A program made the translations under genes and the position numbers. Below the pieces are notes generated by a model, which had not been told where the DNA came from, made no database searches, and saw only the letters and a list, made by a program, of their open reading frames with translations. A stretch of DNA of 64,000 bases from Sphingobium herbicidovorans (lineage in GTDB: Bacteria > Pseudomonadota > Alphaproteobacteria > Sphingomonadales > Sphingomonadaceae): the NCBI RefSeq assembly GCF_002080435.1, contig NZ_CP020538.1:806001-870000 (forward strand), in the 5' to 3' direction. Within the stretch, counting starts at the first letter, position 1. Every line of letters starts with the position of its first letter. Below, piece by piece: positions 43,652-51,712 of this stretch.

Positions 43652-45327
43652 GATGACTTCCTAGCTGAAGGCCGGGCCGCCACCGTGCGGGCAGGCGCGC
43701 GCGATGTGGCCGCGAAGAAATGAGGATCAGTGGCGATCTGCCGGAACAGCGCCCGGATACGGAAGCCGCTCTGCGCAAAACGGTTGTGAAGTGCGGCGGT
43801 CACCGGCTCCTCACTCGCCACCAGTTGACGACCCACGGCATAACGCCATGCCGACTGAGTGAGGCATTGCGTCACTTGCGGGCTGTCGCGCAATGCCTTG
43901 CCAAGACCCGCGGCATCCGAAAAACGGACATTGTCGAGCGATCCCGATGTATCGATGGGGACGCCATTCTCGCTCGCCCGGAACTGGCCCGCGCCATCGA
44001 AACTATCCAGGGTAAGACCCATCGGATCGGTCAGCTTGTGGCAGCTTGCGCATTCTTCATCGTCGAGATGCGCCTTCAGCCGCTCCCGCGTGGTGCGCAG
44101 GTTGGGGTTGGACGTATCCTGTACGATGGTGAAGTTGACGTTGGCGGGGGGCGTGGGGATATGCTCGCACATCAATACTTCCCGCAACGCCTTCCCACGC
44201 AGTGTCGGCGACGACCGCCCTTCGTGAGAATGAAGGGTCAGAAAACTTATCTGCGTCAGCAGGCCGACGCGCGGATCATTGTCAGGCAAGGTGACCATCG
44301 ACCAGTCGCGCGGTGCATATGGCATGCGGTAAAGCGGACTGAGCTGGCGATTCATCGCCACCCGTCTTGTCGTGAACAGGTCACGATAATCCCCGTTTTC
44401 CCGCGCCAGCAGCGTCACAATCGTTCGCAACGTCTGCTCTCGCGCCGCAGGACCGGCCGAAGATCGGAAGGCAGGGTAGATCAGCGAGTCCTTGGACAAG
44501 GACATCATGCCTTCAAGCTGCAGAAAGTCATCGAAGAAGGCGGTGACGCCGGTTTCAAACCGCGGAGAGGCCATCAGGCGGCTGACCTGCTGAGAAAGGC
44601 CCTCCTGCGTCATCAGCGACCCATCCCTGGCCGCGTTGAGCAATTCCTCGTCGGGCGTGCTGTTCCACAGGAAATAGCTGAGCTTGCTCGCGCGCGACCA
44701 TGCGTCGAGGGTCTGGTCCGAACGGCGCGCGGGGTCAGCCACCACCCTGTCCACCTGGAACAGGAATGGCAGATCCGACAGCATCGCCGTCAGCATCACT
44801 GCAACGCCTGCATGAAAGTCACTGAGCGTCCGCGCCGAAGCCAATGTCTGCGCGACCGCGAGCCGAGCTTCATCAGGGGTCAGAGGCCGCCGGTACAGCC
44901 GCAGACCTACCTTGTGGAAGAAGCTTTCCGCGCAGGCCGCGCCGCTGGGATCGGCAGGACCCGGCTGGCATCCGACCAGCCGGTCGCGATGCGCCTTGTC
45001 CACCACCTGTTCGGCAATGCCGCGCGCAATCTGTTCATATTGCTCGGCGCCGGAGGGCGTCAGCGAAACCGCGCTGGTTCCCGCCGCCAGCAGGCCGCCC
45101 ACCCGCAGGTCCGGCTCGAACCGTCCGCTGATCTTGATGTCCGGTCCGAAGATGTCGGCGATGGTCGCGCGATATTGGGCTTCTGTCAGACGGCGCAGCT
45201 TCGGCACGCCAGCTTCAGGCTCGTCCGCGCGCCCAGCCGTGCCAGCAAGCAGGATAGCGCCTGCCGCGCACAGAGCAGTCATCGCCGAACCGACGCGGAC
45301 TGCCACGGTAATTTTCCGATCGTTCAT
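43648..45327 (-). CDS. Exported DUF1592/DUF1588/DUF1585 protein with a single CXXCH motif
   Basis: A 559-aa exported protein of the multi-domain family common in Planctomycetes and myxobacteria. A signal peptide spans about residues 8-33. Then comes a DUF1587-like start ('RRLTEAQYRATIADIFGPDI'), a DUF1595/DUF1592 core ('LRLYRRPLTPDEARLAV', 'LSYFLWNSTPDEELL'), DUF1588 ('HSHEGRSSPTLRGKALREVL') and DUF1585. Within the last third lies 'ECASCHKLTDPMGLTLDSFD' with Cys426, Cys429 and His430, a c-type heme-binding motif. It overlaps both neighbours by four bases. Electron transfer is suggested by the motif but not shown. Confidence 0.87.
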   Translation of the reverse strand: MNDRKITVAVRVGSAMTALCAAGAILLAGTAGRADEPEAGVPKLRRLTEAQYRATIADIFGPDIKISGRFEPDLRVGGLLAAGTSAVSLTPSGAEQYEQIARGIAEQVVDKAHRDRLVGCQPGPADPSGAACAESFFHKVGLRLYRRPLTPDEARLAVAQTLASARTLSDFHAGVAVMLTAMLSDLPFLFQVDRVVADPARRSDQTLDAWSRASKLSYFLWNSTPDEELLNAARDGSLMTQEGLSQQVSRLMASPRFETGVTAFFDDFLQLEGMMSLSKDSLIYPAFRSSAGPAAREQTLRTIVTLLARENGDYRDLFTTRRVAMNRQLSPLYRMPYAPRDWSMVTLPDNDPRVGLLTQISFLTLHSHEGRSSPTLRGKALREVLMCEHIPTPPANVNFTIVQDTSNPNLRTTRERLKAHLDDEECASCHKLTDPMGLTLDSFDGAGQFRASENGVPIDTSGSLDNVRFSDAAGLGKALRDSPQVTQCLTQSAWRYAVGRQLVASEEPVTAALHNRFAQSGFRIRALFRQIATDPHFFAATSRAPARTVAARPSARKSS

Positions 45328-46565
45328 TGCTGCGACCCTTGGGCCACCTTCTGACCCGGTTTGATGAGGAAGGCGGGGATGCCGCGGAACCGCAGGGCGG
45401 ACGAGATCGCCGTGTTTTTCCCGCTCCTGGGATCAGGGAGTGCATCGGCATGACTGCGAATGGATTTGATGAGCGCTGGACAGGACATGCGCGTCAGATT
45501 GGCTCCAACCTGCGTCGATTGATGATATCCTTCCTCTATGCTGGCGAGCGTGTGATAGCCGTAAATGCCGCCTTCGATGCTTTCGCCAGGCTTGATCGTC
45601 GCACGGATCCGCGCTTGTCGCACCTCGCGATAACTGTCGACGATCTGTTCGCGCAAGCGCACCCGCAAGTCGAACGGCTCCGTGCTCAGTTCGCCGTTGC
45701 GGATGCGTCCCTTGACCTGGCTTTGGAAACGCGGTTCCGGATCGACATCCAGGCTAGTCCAGGCGAGCCCCTTGCCAGATCCCGACACCTCCAGCGGGTT
45801 GGCGCTCGCATAGATGCGAACGGTCACATCGTCGTCGTTCAGCGGATCATCAACGCCGCTGATCTCGACCAGCGTGGGAGAGCCGATCGACGTGATCACT
45901 TCGTCCGCCACCTTGGGCGTCCCATAGTCGCGGGTGGCGAAATTGCATCCGGTGGCGCGGATCAACTCATTGTCCACGCCCTGCTCACCATTGACTCCAA
46001 GAAAGTCGTCCCTGTCCTTGCGACCGTCCAGGTCGATCCCATAGGCAACTTTCCCCAAATAAGGTTCATTGCCCTTCGCCAGGAACGGGAAGTCTTCGGG
46101 ATTTGTGCAGCTGTCATAGGCCAGTCGAGTGCCCAGGAACGACAATATCCCCTTGCCCTTGGGGATGTCATGTTTCTGCCGAAGCGCATCCAACTCTGCC
46201 TCCGGGACAGTCGCCATGCTCCCATTGGCGCCCGATGCATGGCCGGTCGGGACCATCTTGAAACCAAGTTTGCTGCCCATCAGCCGGTGCAGTTCCTGAA
46301 TCTTTTCAGGGGATTCATATTTTTCGCGCTCGGCAGGCGGCAGGCTTTGCAGGAATATGTCGCTGGAACTGAGCGACAGGGAACGGCACGCCTTGTCATC
46401 GTCATATGACGGCACATAGATGTTGGTCAGCGCGAAGGACAAAGGCTCCGCCGCCGCAAGCGAAGGACTTCCCACCATCGCGCCGGTTGCCGCCAGCACT
46501 GAAAAAATTGCGAATTGCCTTATTCTATAAGGGCGTGTTTCGCCCTCGCGCCGTTTGGCGTTCAT
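45324..46565 (-). CDS. Unrecognised exported protein, first gene of the DUF1592/DUF1552 operon
   Basis: A 413-aa protein I do not recognise. A signal peptide is visible ('FAIFSVLAATGAMVGSPSLA'). The mature part has three well-spaced cysteines ('KACRSLSLSS', 'YDSCTNPEDF', 'SCPALIKS'), a probable beta-rich middle ('TVRIYASANPLEVSGSGKGL') and an Arg-rich stretch 'RVRLREQIVDSYREVRQAR'. AGGAGAGGG supports the ATG at 46565. Its stop overlaps the DUF1592 ATG by four bases, so the three proteins are made together and probably act together in the periplasm or at the surface. It is the piece of the system most worth characterising. Confidence 0.75.
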   Translation of the reverse strand: MNAKRREGETRPYRIRQFAIFSVLAATGAMVGSPSLAAAEPLSFALTNIYVPSYDDDKACRSLSLSSSDIFLQSLPPAEREKYESPEKIQELHRLMGSKLGFKMVPTGHASGANGSMATVPEAELDALRQKHDIPKGKGILSFLGTRLAYDSCTNPEDFPFLAKGNEPYLGKVAYGIDLDGRKDRDDFLGVNGEQGVDNELIRATGCNFATRDYGTPKVADEVITSIGSPTLVEISGVDDPLNDDDVTVRIYASANPLEVSGSGKGLAWTSLDVDPEPRFQSQVKGRIRNGELSTEPFDLRVRLREQIVDSYREVRQARIRATIKPGESIEGGIYGYHTLASIEEGYHQSTQVGANLTRMSCPALIKSIRSHADALPDPRSGKNTAISSALRFRGIPAFLIKPGQKVAQGSQQ

Positions 46566-46778
46566 CACCCTCTCCTGCCGCAGTGTCATTTTGACTGCGT
46601 GCTCTTCAACCTACATCTTCTTGTCGCTTGATTTGTGATCGGATCGCCACCCGAAAGCTGTTCATCGACCGGGCAAATCTGTTCGCTTTTCCCAAAGTAT
46701 AAGGCCAATCAGGCGACGATTATGTCGTTTCCGGTGTCGACTGAACCGGGCTTCAGCCGTGTATGATGAGCGCAGGGC

Positions 46779-46810
46779 AAAAAAATCCCGCTGCCGCCAG
46801 GACAGCAGGG
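46779..46810 (-). terminator. Intrinsic terminator now separated from its gene by the IS
   Basis: On the minus strand CCCTGCTG pairs with CAGCGGG (one bulged A, nine-base loop), followed by ATTTTTTT. The nearest upstream native minus-strand gene is the TonB receptor ending at 47857; the insertion sequence 46823-47670 now lies between them. It is therefore probably that receptor's original terminator. Confidence 0.65.
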
Positions 46811-46835
46811 CAAGGATAACTAGGGCGCAGACTCA

Positions 46836-47249
46836 TTACGCATTGCACCAGATGCGTGTGCAGATGAGCTTGATCGCCGCCAGATAGTTGGCCGCATCTT
46901 TGTCGTATCGGGTTGCGATGCCGCGGAATTGCTTGATCCGGTTGAAGAAGCGCTCGACGAGATTGCGCTGGCGGTAAAGCCAGGAGGAGAATCCGAAGCG
47001 CTGCTTGCGGTTGGAACGGTTGGGAATGTTGGCCCAGATGTTTCTAGCTGCCGCAGCCTGGCGGATGGCGATGCTGTCATAACCCTTGTCGCCGAGCAGG
47101 GTGGCGCCTTCGGGAATGGCCTCGATCAGCGCTTCAGCTTCACAAGCATCGTGGACCTGCCCACCTGTCAGTCTCAGCCCGACAGGACGTCCATCAGCGT
47201 CGACAAGAGCGTGGAGTTTGGTCGTGAGACCGCCCCGGGAGCGTCCCAT
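46836..47249 (-). CDS. IS transposase, second reading frame (catalytic C-terminal part)
   Basis: The downstream 137-codon frame carries the rest of the DDE domain: 'GATLLGDKGYDSIAIRQAAA' holds the second aspartate and 'YRQRNLVERFFNRIKQFRG' the glutamate. Its first methionine (47249) is inside the first frame, so this part is probably made only as a fusion, by a -1 shift near 47264-47275. It is intact up to the TAA 13 bases from the left repeat. Confidence 0.85.
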   Translation of the reverse strand: MGRSRGGLTTKLHALVDADGRPVGLRLTGGQVHDACEAEALIEAIPEGATLLGDKGYDSIAIRQAAAARNIWANIPNRSNRKQRFGFSSWLYRQRNLVERFFNRIKQFRGIATRYDKDAANYLAAIKLICTRIWCNA

Positions 47250-47596
47250 GCCATGATCTCCGGCCCCCCTTTTTTACCGGTCGCACCGTGCTGGTGGACG
47301 CGCATGCAGGTGGAATCGATCATCACCAACTCGCCGTTGAACCCTGCAGAAACCGCCGCCAATAATCGGTCCCACACCCCAGCTTTCCGCCAGCGGACGA
47401 ACCGGTTGTAGCAGGTCGTCGATGGCTCATAGCGTTCCGGGATCTCCGCCCACGGCGCGCCGGAACGGAAGCGCCAGAGAATGCCGTTTAGCACCCGCCG
47501 GTCATCTACCCGGGGAACACCACGCGGCTTGTTGGGCAGCAATGGCTCGATGATCAGCCATTCCTTATCCGTCAGTTCGTACCGCCGCCGCGACAT
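47174..47596 (-). CDS. IS transposase, first reading frame
   Basis: The N-terminal 140 codons of an IS5-type transposase: 'LTDKEWLIIEPLLPNKPRG', 'RRVLNGILWRFRSGAPWAEI' and the first catalytic aspartate in 'VMIDSTCMRVHQHGATGKKG'. GGAGGGTGT precedes the ATG at 47596; an upstream frame extension is unlikely. The run of six A and six G (47264-47275 on the minus strand, codons GGT AAA AAA GGG GGG) is a plausible slippage site to enter the second frame. After it this frame runs on without similarity to transposases until 47174. Confidence 0.88.
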   Translation of the reverse strand: MSRRRYELTDKEWLIIEPLLPNKPRGVPRVDDRRVLNGILWRFRSGAPWAEIPERYEPSTTCYNRFVRWRKAGVWDRLLAAVSAGFNGELVMIDSTCMRVHQHGATGKKGGPEIMAWDAPGAVSRPNSTLLSTLMDVLSG

Positions 47597-47822
47597 ACAC
47601 CCTCCATTTTCGAAGAGCGCCTGAATCACGCAAAGGCGGAGAGCTCAACCCAATTTATGAGTTCACGCCCTAGCAACGGGTTGGAGCCGTTAAGCCTTTG
47701 GGTCGCGGCCGCCTCATGGACGCTGATGCGGATCGAAGCGACGTTCCGAGCTCTTATCAAGATTTGCAACCGTGTCGAGCAAGCCGCCGATCAAGCGCGG
47801 CTAATCGATAGGGGATGTTGAT

Positions 47823-47849
47823 GGCCGGGGATCATGCAGATCCCCGGCC
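47823..47849 (-). terminator. Hairpin directly after the TonB receptor gene
   Basis: GGCCGGGGATC (47823-47833) and GATCCCCGGCC (47839-47849) form a perfect 11-bp stem with a five-base loop, eight bases past the receptor stop. No uridine run follows on the minus strand. The remaining 150 bases to the IS (47671-47820) hold no recognised gene; an open frame runs through them on the plus strand but has no start. Confidence 0.65.
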
Positions 47850-47856
47850 GATCAAT

Positions 47857-50241
47857 TTACCAGTTGAAGCGCAGTGTGGCGCCAAATTCGCGTGGCGCCG
47901 TGATGCTCGCCAGGCGGTAGCCAGAGTCGAACGGGATCGTTCCGAAGGTTTCGAGGCCCGGCAGCGTGCCTGTCCCAACCTGGAAGTTACCTTGCGATAC
48001 GCGTTGTGCGCGCGTCTGGTCGAGAAGGTTCTTCACGAACACATTGAGTTCCCAACGATCCTCACCACGCAGGCCGACAAAAAGATCGATCTTGGTAAAG
48101 TCACGGTAGGTGTAGTTACTATACTGTGAATTAAAACCGGGCCGATAAGACACAAGGCCACGAATGAACGGCGTGAGCGACCCCATGCCGAAGCGGACTT
48201 CGCCATTACTCGTCAGGCTGAACTTAGGCACGTCAGAGATACGATCATTGCGAGTGCAAACTGCGACCTGTTCAGTCCCAGGCACTCTCGGGGTTCCTGT
48301 GGAATCTGGGATCCCGTCTCCATTATAGTCATTACAGTAGAGTTGGGCGTTATCATAATTCGCGTCAGCGTAAGTCGCATTGATGTTCAAGTCGATCGAC
48401 CGAGAAGGCTGAAAACCGAGTTGAACCTCGACGCCCTTGCTGATGGCATCGCCAAAGGTCGGCAGCGGCGCAGTCGCTGTGTCAACCGCACCTGGTACGC
48501 GGGACGAATTTGTCGTCAATGACGGGGCGAAGTCCACATAGTTTTTGAACTTCTGATAGAAGGCCGCGACGTTCAAAGTTACCTTGCGGTCAAACAGGCT
48601 TGATTTCAGACCGACTTCAAATCCGTCCGACGTTTCGTCAGGGGTTTGAAGATATCTTGCATCAAGCGGCGTCGAAACCCCAGTTGCTGCAACGCCTGGA
48701 CGGAACGACCGACCATAGTTCGCATAGACGTTAAGATCAGGATTAACCGTCCAGCTGATGGCCGCACCGCCAGTCAATGCGCTCGGCTTCACTATGCTGT
48801 CAGTCGTGGTGTCAGTACCAATGACCGGAATGATCAACCGCTGAGAGCGCGTCGTCTTGCCCCATGTTTGGCGGAGACCGCCGGTTATGGTCAGGCCGTC
48901 AACAACTTCATATCCGAGCAAACCTGACACCGCATATGATTTGCTGACGATCGGAAGAATAACCGACACGTCAACAGGAAATACGAATATCTGCGGAGGG
49001 ACCGGACCGGGGCCGGTCATGCCGGGGAAGATTGTACCGAATGGATCGGTAAAGAAAGCATCGTTGCTTTGGTTTACACGAACATTGTTGAACTTCGAAT
49101 AATCATAGTTCGCCGCGATCGCCCAGTTCAGACGAGAATTGCTGGGTGACTGAAGACGGACTTCCGTGGTCCAGAGGTCGTACGGCGTGCTTACGTGCTG
49201 GTTCAGCTGATATCCTGGGACGGCGTTGCCTTCGTCCTGGTCACGCTGCTGTTCCAGACGGGTTTTTTGATACCCTCCGTTGAACACCAGTTCGCCCCAA
49301 CCAAAATCGTAGTTGGTGTTGAGGGTGACCAGATGCGTTTCATTGGTGAACCGCAGGGCGCCTTCGCTCACTGCCAAACGATCGTCCAAGCTGATCGCGG
49401 GGCCGCTACGCAGCGGAAAGAAGCTGTTCGGGCTTGGCTGGTTGCCAGGGCCAAAGACTGCGCGGAACGGGCGCGTATCTGTCCAGAGATACTGGTAGAC
49501 CAAATCGGCACGGAATTCCGACGACGGCTGCCAAGCAAGCGAGACACGCCCGCTCATCGTTTCGTTGTAGGATTTGCGTCCATCAACATTCTTTACCTGA
49601 CCGGCACGGTTCCGGTCATAGAGAAACGCGCCGCGAACAGCCAGGCTGTCCTGAATGATTGGCACGGACGCAGCGCCCTGGAAGTTGTAGGCGTTCAGAT
49701 CGGTGGCCGCTGCCTGTGCATAGCCGGTTGGCTTGGCCAGGTCGGGGCGGGCCGAGCCAATGACGATCGAGCCGGCAGGTGACACCTTGCCACGGAACAG
49801 GCCCTGCGGACCGCGCAGAACCTGGATCTGGCCGATGTCGTACATGGCGCTGAAGAAGGTGTTGGCATCAACGTCGATTTCGTTGAAATAGACCTGAACT
49901 GCGTCGCTCGATCCGCTGTCCGGATTGAAGGAGATACCGCGCAACGTAGCGATATTGCTTCGGCCATCGCCATTTTCGAGGGTCAGACCCGGAACGACGT
50001 TCTGGATTTCCTTGATGTCGAACAGGTTGAGCTTGGCGACATCCTCGCCGGATACGACATTGACCGCCACTGGCGTTTCCTGCAGCGTTTCCGCGCGACG
50101 CGTTGCAGTAACGATGATTTCCGCGGGGTTCGCTTCCTCCGCGCCCTGCTCCACTTGCTGAGCCGCTGCGCCGCTGGCGATGGCCAGTCCACAGGCACAG
50201 CTCAACAAGCTGATGAGATGATGGCCCCTTCGACGTTTCAT
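47857..50241 (-). CDS. TonB-dependent receptor with unusual plug
   Basis: Outer-membrane receptor of 794 aa. A signal peptide ends near 'ASGAAAQQVEQ', then a TonB box 'EIIVTATRRAETLQETPVAV'. The plug reads 'YFNEIDVDANTFFSAMYDIG' and 'QVLRGPQGLFRGKVSPAGSI', unlike the usual GTLFGRNTTGG form seen in the window's two other receptors. The barrel ends in 'REFGATLRFNW'. The gene looks less GC-rich than its neighbours and may have been acquired separately. Two IclR-type palindromes lie in its 470-base leader, and it is probably the outer-membrane port for the IclR/GHL6 island. Confidence 0.93.
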   Translation of the reverse strand: MKRRRGHHLISLLSCACGLAIASGAAAQQVEQGAEEANPAEIIVTATRRAETLQETPVAVNVVSGEDVAKLNLFDIKEIQNVVPGLTLENGDGRSNIATLRGISFNPDSGSSDAVQVYFNEIDVDANTFFSAMYDIGQIQVLRGPQGLFRGKVSPAGSIVIGSARPDLAKPTGYAQAAATDLNAYNFQGAASVPIIQDSLAVRGAFLYDRNRAGQVKNVDGRKSYNETMSGRVSLAWQPSSEFRADLVYQYLWTDTRPFRAVFGPGNQPSPNSFFPLRSGPAISLDDRLAVSEGALRFTNETHLVTLNTNYDFGWGELVFNGGYQKTRLEQQRDQDEGNAVPGYQLNQHVSTPYDLWTTEVRLQSPSNSRLNWAIAANYDYSKFNNVRVNQSNDAFFTDPFGTIFPGMTGPGPVPPQIFVFPVDVSVILPIVSKSYAVSGLLGYEVVDGLTITGGLRQTWGKTTRSQRLIIPVIGTDTTTDSIVKPSALTGGAAISWTVNPDLNVYANYGRSFRPGVAATGVSTPLDARYLQTPDETSDGFEVGLKSSLFDRKVTLNVAAFYQKFKNYVDFAPSLTTNSSRVPGAVDTATAPLPTFGDAISKGVEVQLGFQPSRSIDLNINATYADANYDNAQLYCNDYNGDGIPDSTGTPRVPGTEQVAVCTRNDRISDVPKFSLTSNGEVRFGMGSLTPFIRGLVSYRPGFNSQYSNYTYRDFTKIDLFVGLRGEDRWELNVFVKNLLDQTRAQRVSQGNFQVGTGTLPGLETFGTIPFDSGYRLASITAPREFGATLRFNW

Positions 50242-50324
50242 AGTCCCCTCCGTTTTAATGACGAATTATCCGTTGCTGAGCAGCGAACATCTTAGAGGAA
50301 GGGTTTGCTGGCCATAAGCAGCCA

Positions 50325-50339
50325 TTCCACCATGTGGAA
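50325..50339. promoter_or_regulatory. Palindromic operator 1 (IclR-type)
   Basis: TTCCAC-CAT-GTGGAA is a perfect 6-bp palindrome around CAT, 84 bases before the receptor ATG. IclR proteins typically bind such short TGGAA/TTCCA palindromes, and an IclR gene is the next one upstream. Confidence 0.65.
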
Positions 50340-50455
50340 CAACGCTGACAACTGGCGCAGTAGCGCCTGGAATTAATCCAGGCGCTACGCCCCCTTTAAG
50401 ATGCGTACAATCCTCACACCAGGAGCGTGGATGAAATCAAATGCATCCTTCGCTT

Positions 50456-50472
50456 ATCCCACCATGTGGGAT
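50456..50472. promoter_or_regulatory. Palindromic operator 2 (IclR-type)
   Basis: ATCCCAC-CAT-GTGGGAT is a perfect 7-bp palindrome around the same CAT centre, matching operator 1 at 13 of 15 central positions. It lies about 130 bases further from the receptor start. Two sites at this distance would suit looping or cooperative binding. Confidence 0.65.
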
Positions 50473-50710
50473 GACGGGGATTTGTCGCTCCCATTGAACC
50501 AGCGCCATCAATTCGTTGTCTTTGACCGCGATACAGGACGATGGATGATAATGGGGTGCATGGGCTTCCGTCCCAAAGTGCAGCAAGCGGCGCTGAAGGC
50601 GGCAGCCTGCTGTCCATGACGGCAGGCCAACCGGGCCGTCATATTTTGGCGCATCTGCTTATATTGATCGCCCGCCGCCAACAGATAGCGCCGAAGCGCG
50701 AGGCCGCTGT

Positions 50711-51505
50711 TCAGAAACTCTGTGCAGCGATTTCCATGCTCATCCGCTGCGCCGCGCTGATCAGCGCGGGGCCCAACTCATCCAGCCGAGCGCGGGGCAG
50801 ATGGGATGATCGATCCGAAATCGACAGCGACCCCTTTGGCAGGCCGTAACGATCGTTCACGACCGCCGCGACGCAGCGCAATCCGTCGCTATGCTCTTCA
50901 TCATCGAGCGCATAGCCTCGCATGCTGATGTCCGCCAACTCGCGACGGAGCCGGTCGCCATCGATGATGCTGCGTGCGGTACGCGCCTTGAGTGGTGCGC
51001 TGCCCAGATAGCGGTCGACTTCCGCCCTGGACCATTGCGCCATCAGCACCTTGCCAGACGCCGTGGTATGCAGCGGCAGCACGGCGCCGGGCCGGGCCGC
51101 CGTCTGGCGGAACCCGTTTGCCGCAGCCTGCCCGACATAGCAGACGCCAGCGCCCTCCGGCACCGCGATGTTCACGCAATGCTGCACTTCGGACATCAAT
51201 GATCGCATGATCGTGCGGCCCAGCTGACCCAAATCACGCGTTTGCGCGAATACGGCCCCTACGGTAAAAGCCTGGACCCCAATGGACCAACCGTTCCTGC
51301 GCCGGTCAAACGCCACATAGCGTAGCGCTTCCATGGTCGTCAGCAGGCGATGGGTGGTGGATCGCGGCAGACCGACGGCGCGAGACAGGTCGCTGAGCGT
51401 CATATTGTCGCTCTTTGCCAGTTCATCGAGAATGCCAAATGCCCGCACAAGCGACTGAACTCGCCCGAGCAAGCCGTCTTCCGGTTCTTGCTGACTATCG
51501 GCCAC
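50711..51505 (-). CDS. IclR-family transcriptional regulator
   Basis: A 264-aa regulator. The N-terminal winged helix ('LVRAFGILDELAKSDNMTLS', 'LSRAVGLPRSTTHRLLTTME') is followed by the ligand-binding domain ('RTIMRSLMSEVQHCVNIAVP', 'VLPLHTTASGKVLMAQWSR', 'RGYALDDEEHSDGLRCVAAV'). It is divergent from the first GHL6-like gene (207-base gap) and lies upstream of the TonB receptor on the same strand. The palindromes in that receptor's leader fit IclR sites. It is the probable switch of the whole 47.8-64 kb island, with a small organic acid as the likely effector by analogy with the family. Confidence 0.92.
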   Translation of the reverse strand: MADSQQEPEDGLLGRVQSLVRAFGILDELAKSDNMTLSDLSRAVGLPRSTTHRLLTTMEALRYVAFDRRRNGWSIGVQAFTVGAVFAQTRDLGQLGRTIMRSLMSEVQHCVNIAVPEGAGVCYVGQAAANGFRQTAARPGAVLPLHTTASGKVLMAQWSRAEVDRYLGSAPLKARTARSIIDGDRLRRELADISMRGYALDDEEHSDGLRCVAAVVNDRYGLPKGSLSISDRSSHLPRARLDELGPALISAAQRMSMEIAAQSF

Positions 51506-51712
51506 GCCTGTTCCTCACCTTGCCTGATCACCACCGCACAAGCGACAATCTTTCGAACTGGTATGACCTGTTTGCCCCTGTTTGTCGAGATACTTTCTGT
51601 GTCGGGCTGTGCCGGGGAACAGGGCGCCCTTTGATCGCGGCGTTCCGTATTATGGGATGGCGAATTGTGGATGGCGCAGCTTGGGTTACTTTCGTCGCTG
51701 CAAGGAGAGACG

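Larger units (their letters stand above)
46823..47670 (-). mobile_element. IS5-family (IS427-like) insertion sequence, 848 bp
   Basis: Terminal inverted repeats start GGGCGCAGACTCATTA at the left and GGGCGTGAACTCATAAA at the right (read inward); they match imperfectly over about 16 bases. Both ends are flanked by TA (46821-46822 and 47671-47672), within C-TA-G, the usual IS5-type target. Inside are two overlapping transposase frames with a DDE set. The element seems complete and probably active through frameshifting. It lies in the 3' region of the TonB-receptor gene at 47857-50241. Confidence 0.88.
50242..50710. promoter_or_regulatory. 469-base leader of the TonB receptor with two regulator palindromes
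   Basis: No confident gene lies here; a 72-codon open frame at 50401-50619 overlaps one of the palindromes and has no supporting feature. The segment holds palindromes at 50325-50339 and 50456-50472 and separates the receptor start from the stop of the IclR gene on the same strand. Confidence 0.6.

Noticed and set aside
43720-45354. A 544-codon open frame on the plus strand
   Set aside because: It is antisense to the DUF1592 gene; the minus-strand frame has a signal peptide, family motifs and overlapping operon structure.
47673-47820. Possible remnant of a gene broken by the insertion sequence
   Set aside because: An open frame runs through on the plus strand, but it has no start and no match on the other side of the element; it is more likely the 3' region of the receptor gene.
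50401-50619. A 72-codon open frame in the leader of the third TonB receptor
   Set aside because: It overlaps a regulator palindrome, has no signal, motif or neighbour support, and is better read as promoter DNA.
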